7,921 nt of DNA from an uncultured bacterium. Lineage in GTDB: Bacteria; Patescibacteriota; Saccharimonadia; Saccharimonadales; Saccharimonadaceae. A program made the translations under genes and the position numbers. The notes under the pieces were generated by a model. It did not search any database. It saw only the letters and a list, made by a program, of their open reading frames with translations, and was not told the DNA's origin. The DNA is taken from assembly GCA_900556165.1 (NCBI GenBank), contig USNP01000023.1, forward strand, positions 1 to 7,921. Direction: 5' to 3'. Of this stretch, positions 5,106 through 7,921 are shown one piece after another (within the stretch, counting starts at the first letter, position 1; each line of letters starts with the position of its first letter).

Positions 5106-7790
5106 CTTATTTTTAATATTTTCAGGTCTCCAATTTCCACCCAAAACTTTATCGTAAAGACCTTTATTATTTTGTTCAATTTCTTTAAGCATCTTGCGAA
5201 TTTCAGCACCTTGTACGGCGTTGAGCTTTCCGTATTCTGAAGGGTTTTCATTAATTGCTTTAACACTTTCAAGTGTAGATTTCATTGTTTCATTCGACAT
5301 GCTTGAAATTGCTGATTTATCCCAAATAATTTTCATTGCATCATTTGAGGCTTTAATAATTTTATCATCCGAGACATTTTTAGCGTAATTATCATGAATA
5401 GCATTGTAAACTTCTTTCGAATTCATACCATTCACAGCAATATTTTCAAGTGCTGCACCACCGATAAATTGAAGGTCGTCTTTTTTGGTTTTCTTGAAAG
5501 CTTCAACCAAGTCATTACGGTTAGCGTTTAATTCTCCGCCAATTTCAGTTTTACCAAGTGAGTCGATAGCACTTTTCAAATCAGTTGTTCCCATAAATTT
5601 CTCAGCTGTTGCAGCTCGCAAGTTTTTGGTAATTTCGAAATCAATTCCATCTTTTTGGATTTTTTCACCCATATTTTTCGAAAAGATTTCACTATAGTCA
5701 CTACCTGAAAAATTAAGTGATTTTGTAAGGTTTGTAAGTGATTCGACTTCTTCTTTGTTTTCTTTTGAAGCTGCTACCAAAGAGCTTGCAAGTGCTGAGA
5801 CTTTTCCGGCTTCACCACGTACGCCAGATGCCGTGTTGAGTAGATCATTATTATAGCGTATATTATTTGCCATTGCATTATTGAGTGAAAGATTATTATT
5901 CTTTTCAGCCAGTTTAAGAGCATTAGCTTGGTTAGCGTTTTCAACAAATTGAAGCGCTTGCTGACCAAATTTTCCTTGAAGTTTCTTTAAGCTGTCGTCA
6001 TCAAGTTTAACAATACCAGATACATTTCCATCAATTCCCTTTTGAAGAGTTGCGTTAAATAATTCGGCTTTAAGTTGCGAAATTCCAGCATTCGAATTTG
6101 CTGTTGCTCGATTTAGAGCTTCGGTTGCAAGCATTTCTTGATATAATGTGTTTGAACTAAGCGCATGCTTTCGGCGTGCATCATAATAACTATTCGAAAA
6201 CGCATTCGAACCTTGTTTTGGTTCATTTGCAAGTTCAGATAATTGTTCTGCCTCGAAATTATCAAATCTCTCTTTTTGGTATTTTTCAGCAATTGATCGA
6301 GAAGAATTAACTCTTCGAGAGCGATTGTATCGAGTTTGATTTAATCTGACAAACATACCGTTTGGATCTGTTGCAATCTTTTTGTTCCGTTGAATTTCTT
6401 GACTTTCACCAATAAATCTCTTCAAACCATCGACTGGACCTTTATTTGGATTATTGATAATCCCGGCGAATTTACCAAGCAAACTTCCGCTGACACGCAT
6501 AATTGTAGGTGTAATAGCGAGTGGCACAACTTGAACTACCGCACCTAAAAGGAATATTAAGAAACTTCCATTCGCGCTGGCAATAATTGTTGTACCAATT
6601 AATTGCGACCCACCAAAAAGCAGTGAAATTAACGGATACATTACGAGCATTGTTGTGAATAAATCTTTCCATTTTTCGAACCATTTCTCAGTATTTGGCA
6701 GAATATTGGCGGCAAAAGCGAGTGGTGCTAAGAAAACTAAAACAATAATTATCGCTTGTCGTGCAGCTAAAATTATTAAAGCAACAACGGCTGAGTATAT
6801 TACTGCAATCAAAGCTCCTAAAATCATTAATGTTGCTGCACCGCTGCTTCCTGCTGTTGCAACTGCGAAAGAATATACGCCATAAGAAACTACTCCAGCT
6901 CCGCTCAAAACCGCTGCTGTAATTCCCGACCAATCTAGATTTGCGGTCTGAATCGAATTTTCGCCACCGTTATTGAAGATGTTATTTCGAATTCCAACTA
7001 AAAGATTTTGTGTTTGCGCACCGAGAATATTCGAAATATCGACTAAAATTGCGCAAATATAATAAGAAACATTAATTAAAATCGCCGCCACAATTAATTT
7101 TGGCAGAATTTTTTTCACGCCATAATTACTAACTCCAAAACCTGTAATCTGTGAATAGATCACAAAAATAAAACCAATCACAAAGAAAATATTTGCAATA
7201 TTTCGCATATAATCCCAAACCTGAAAAAGCCCGGATTTGTGTGATGTATAAAGTGGCTGAACTCTCAAAAATCCTTGAACCCAGTTATAAATTCCGTCCA
7301 TCCATTTCGAAATTGTGTTAGCAACCATACAAACCATCCAACCACCACCACCTTCAACACTACAAAGCGATTTGTCTTCGTCTTTTGAAACACCATCAAC
7401 TTTAACATCTTGTGTGTTTCCAGTTTGTGATATGTTTCCAAGTGCACTTACATCAAAAGAATAAATCTTTCCGCTTGAAGCATCATTTTCGTTGTCGAGC
7501 GCAATAACGGATGTTTTATTATTTCCTGCGCTAGCTGGTGAATTTTCGGCATAAAGTTTTTTCGAACGAATTGATTCTGGATACCTAGAAGTATCTGAAA
7601 CTTTTGTATAAGTTTTTCCACCCAATGTTATACCATCTTTTGAAGCATTTGTCCATTGTGCTCCGTCAAGAGCTTGTGCGAAATTAGAATTAAAAAATCC
7701 CAAGATTGCGACTACTGTAAAAATCGCGACAAAAAATCCATTTCGAAAATCTTGAGTTTTTGCTTTTTTGAACCTCGTCAAAGTTTGCAT
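5100..7790 (-). CDS. VirB6/TrbL-like polytopic T4SS channel protein with a large soluble C-terminal region
   Basis: The protein is 896 residues from ATG 7790. Residues 1-40 look like a signal peptide: basic start, hydrophobic 18-34, and AQA at 38-40 before LDG. Residues 41-140 are a polar region expected outside the membrane, with Cys at 143 and 154. Hydrophobic segments follow at about 195-216, 227-252, 289-314, 319-342, 345-363, 378-404 and 408-431. The block from R344 to W374 (ARQAIIIVLVFLAPLAF, then LPNTEKWFEKW) is the pattern I associate with VirB6/TrbL proteins of CPR bacteria. Residues 445-896 are hydrophilic, mostly helical and membrane-free. VirB6 proteins form the inner-membrane part of the secretion channel; the long tail presumably lies in the cytoplasm near VirB4. 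The frame extends six codons further to ATG 7808, but that ATG lies in the promoter -10 element, so 7790 is preferred. The stop is TAG inside the terminator. Confidence 0.85.
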   Translation of the reverse strand: MQTLTRFKKAKTQDFRNGFFVAIFTVVAILGFFNSNFAQALDGAQWTNASKDGITLGGKTYTKVSDTSRYPESIRSKKLYAENSPASAGNNKTSVIALDNENDASSGKIYSFDVSALGNISQTGNTQDVKVDGVSKDEDKSLCSVEGGGGWMVCMVANTISKWMDGIYNWVQGFLRVQPLYTSHKSGLFQVWDYMRNIANIFFVIGFIFVIYSQITGFGVSNYGVKKILPKLIVAAILINVSYYICAILVDISNILGAQTQNLLVGIRNNIFNNGGENSIQTANLDWSGITAAVLSGAGVVSYGVYSFAVATAGSSGAATLMILGALIAVIYSAVVALIILAARQAIIIVLVFLAPLAFAANILPNTEKWFEKWKDLFTTMLVMYPLISLLFGGSQLIGTTIIASANGSFLIFLLGAVVQVVPLAITPTIMRVSGSLLGKFAGIINNPNKGPVDGLKRFIGESQEIQRNKKIATDPNGMFVRLNQTRYNRSRRVNSSRSIAEKYQKERFDNFEAEQLSELANEPKQGSNAFSNSYYDARRKHALSSNTLYQEMLATEALNRATANSNAGISQLKAELFNATLQKGIDGNVSGIVKLDDDSLKKLQGKFGQQALQFVENANQANALKLAEKNNNLSLNNAMANNIRYNNDLLNTASGVRGEAGKVSALASSLVAASKENKEEVESLTNLTKSLNFSGSDYSEIFSKNMGEKIQKDGIDFEITKNLRAATAEKFMGTTDLKSAIDSLGKTEIGGELNANRNDLVEAFKKTKKDDLQFIGGAALENIAVNGMNSKEVYNAIHDNYAKNVSDDKIIKASNDAMKIIWDKSAISSMSNETMKSTLESVKAINENPSEYGKLNAVQGAEIRKMLKEIEQNNKGLYDKVLGGNWRPENIKNKK

Positions 7791-7798
7791 ATGACCTG

Positions 7799-7827
7799 AT
7801 TTTATCATAATTTAACCCTTTTGTCAA
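7799..7827 (-). promoter_or_regulatory. Consensus extended -10 promoter of virB6
   Basis: Minus strand: TTGACA (7822-7827), a 17-base spacer, then TAAAAT (7799-7804) with TGA directly before it. This is the best promoter match in the window. The predicted +1 is near 7792, so transcription would begin about 0-3 nt before ATG 7790 and the message would have essentially no leader. Confidence 0.75.
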
Positions 7828-7863
7828 CCTTAAAAGTTAATTTTTAGAAATAAAACACTTGCT

Positions 7864-7892
7864 TTTTCCCCAAAAATGGTTTAAAGTATAAT
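7864..7892 (+). promoter_or_regulatory. Possible divergent promoter at the window edge
   Basis: A plus-strand TATAAT is at 7887-7892. The -35 at 17 bases (TTTTCC) is poor; TTGCTT at 7859-7864 is nearer consensus but 22 bases away. It may drive a gene on the right, outside the window. AT-rich DNA gives such hits by chance. Confidence 0.25.
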
Positions 7893-7896
7893 TATC

Positions 7897-7921
7897 ATGG
7901 TAAACAAAATAAAAAATATAA
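7897..7921 (+). CDS. Possible start of a divergent gene, cut by the window edge
   Basis: ATG at 7897 opens a frame with eight codons (MVNKIKNI) before the window ends. The Lys-rich start would suit many proteins, including ones with an N-terminal signal. There is no Shine-Dalgarno; a TATAAT ends 4 nt before the ATG. Too little is visible to judge, and it could be chance. Confidence 0.2.

Noticed and set aside
5036..5272. Minus-strand open frame overlapping the virB6 3' end
   Set aside because: It overlaps virB6 in another frame and runs through the terminator and prgI promoter; it has no recognisable features.
6472..6933. Open frames in other registers over the virB6 membrane region
   Set aside because: The long hydrophobic coding stretch produces shadow frames; their translations are rich in Cys, Ser and Arg and have no plausible start signals.
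1..7790. Recoded UGA (Gly) as in Gracilibacteria/Absconditabacteria
   Set aside because: All major genes are open under the standard code with TAA or TAG stops and no in-frame TGA, so there is no sign of recoding.
7791..7808. Upstream ATG at 7808 as the virB6 start, giving 902 residues
   Set aside because: The ATG lies within the extended -10 element of the only good promoter, so it would not be transcribed from it, and it has no ribosome site. The six extra residues add nothing to the signal peptide.

Overview
The window is AT-rich. All recognisable genes lie on the minus strand and form part of a compact type IV secretion (T4SS) locus. Read in the direction of transcription (high to low coordinates), the order is a VirB6/TrbL-like polytopic membrane protein (7790-5100), a PrgI-family membrane protein with a long Gln/Asn-rich tail (4993-3563), the N-terminal part of a VirB4/TraC ATPase as its own gene (3561-2776), the VirB4 motor part with Walker A and B motifs (2773-914), and a membrane-anchored protein of unknown function that runs off the window (852-1). 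This order, the split VirB4, the standard genetic code and the low GC suggest a Patescibacteria/CPR genome, most likely Candidatus Saccharibacteria (TM7). The taxonomy is inferred from architecture and remembered family resemblance, not from a search.

The locus appears to have three transcription units. A consensus promoter sits at 7799-7827, and its extended -10 contains the outermost ATG of virB6. The usable start is therefore the next in-frame ATG at 7790, and the mRNA is probably leaderless or nearly so. A hairpin with a T-rich tract ends virB6 (5105-5066), with the virB6 stop codon inside its 5' arm. A second promoter (-10 at 5033-5038) drives prgI and the two virB4 genes, which are separated by 1 and 2 nt and are probably translationally coupled. 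A third promoter (883-911) lies in the 61-nt gap before the last gene.

Together the genes encode an inner-membrane channel (VirB6), a small-membrane-protein partner (PrgI) and the energising ATPase (two-piece VirB4). This resembles the reduced T4SS core of single-membrane bacteria. No relaxase, VirD4 coupling protein, VirB8/9/10 or pilin gene is visible here, so neither conjugation nor effector secretion can be asserted. The substrate is unknown.

No RNA genes, insertion sequences, CRISPR arrays or attachment sites were seen. No gene-free stretch exceeds about 113 nt. The last 100 nt hold the virB6 promoter and possibly the start of a divergent plus-strand gene.
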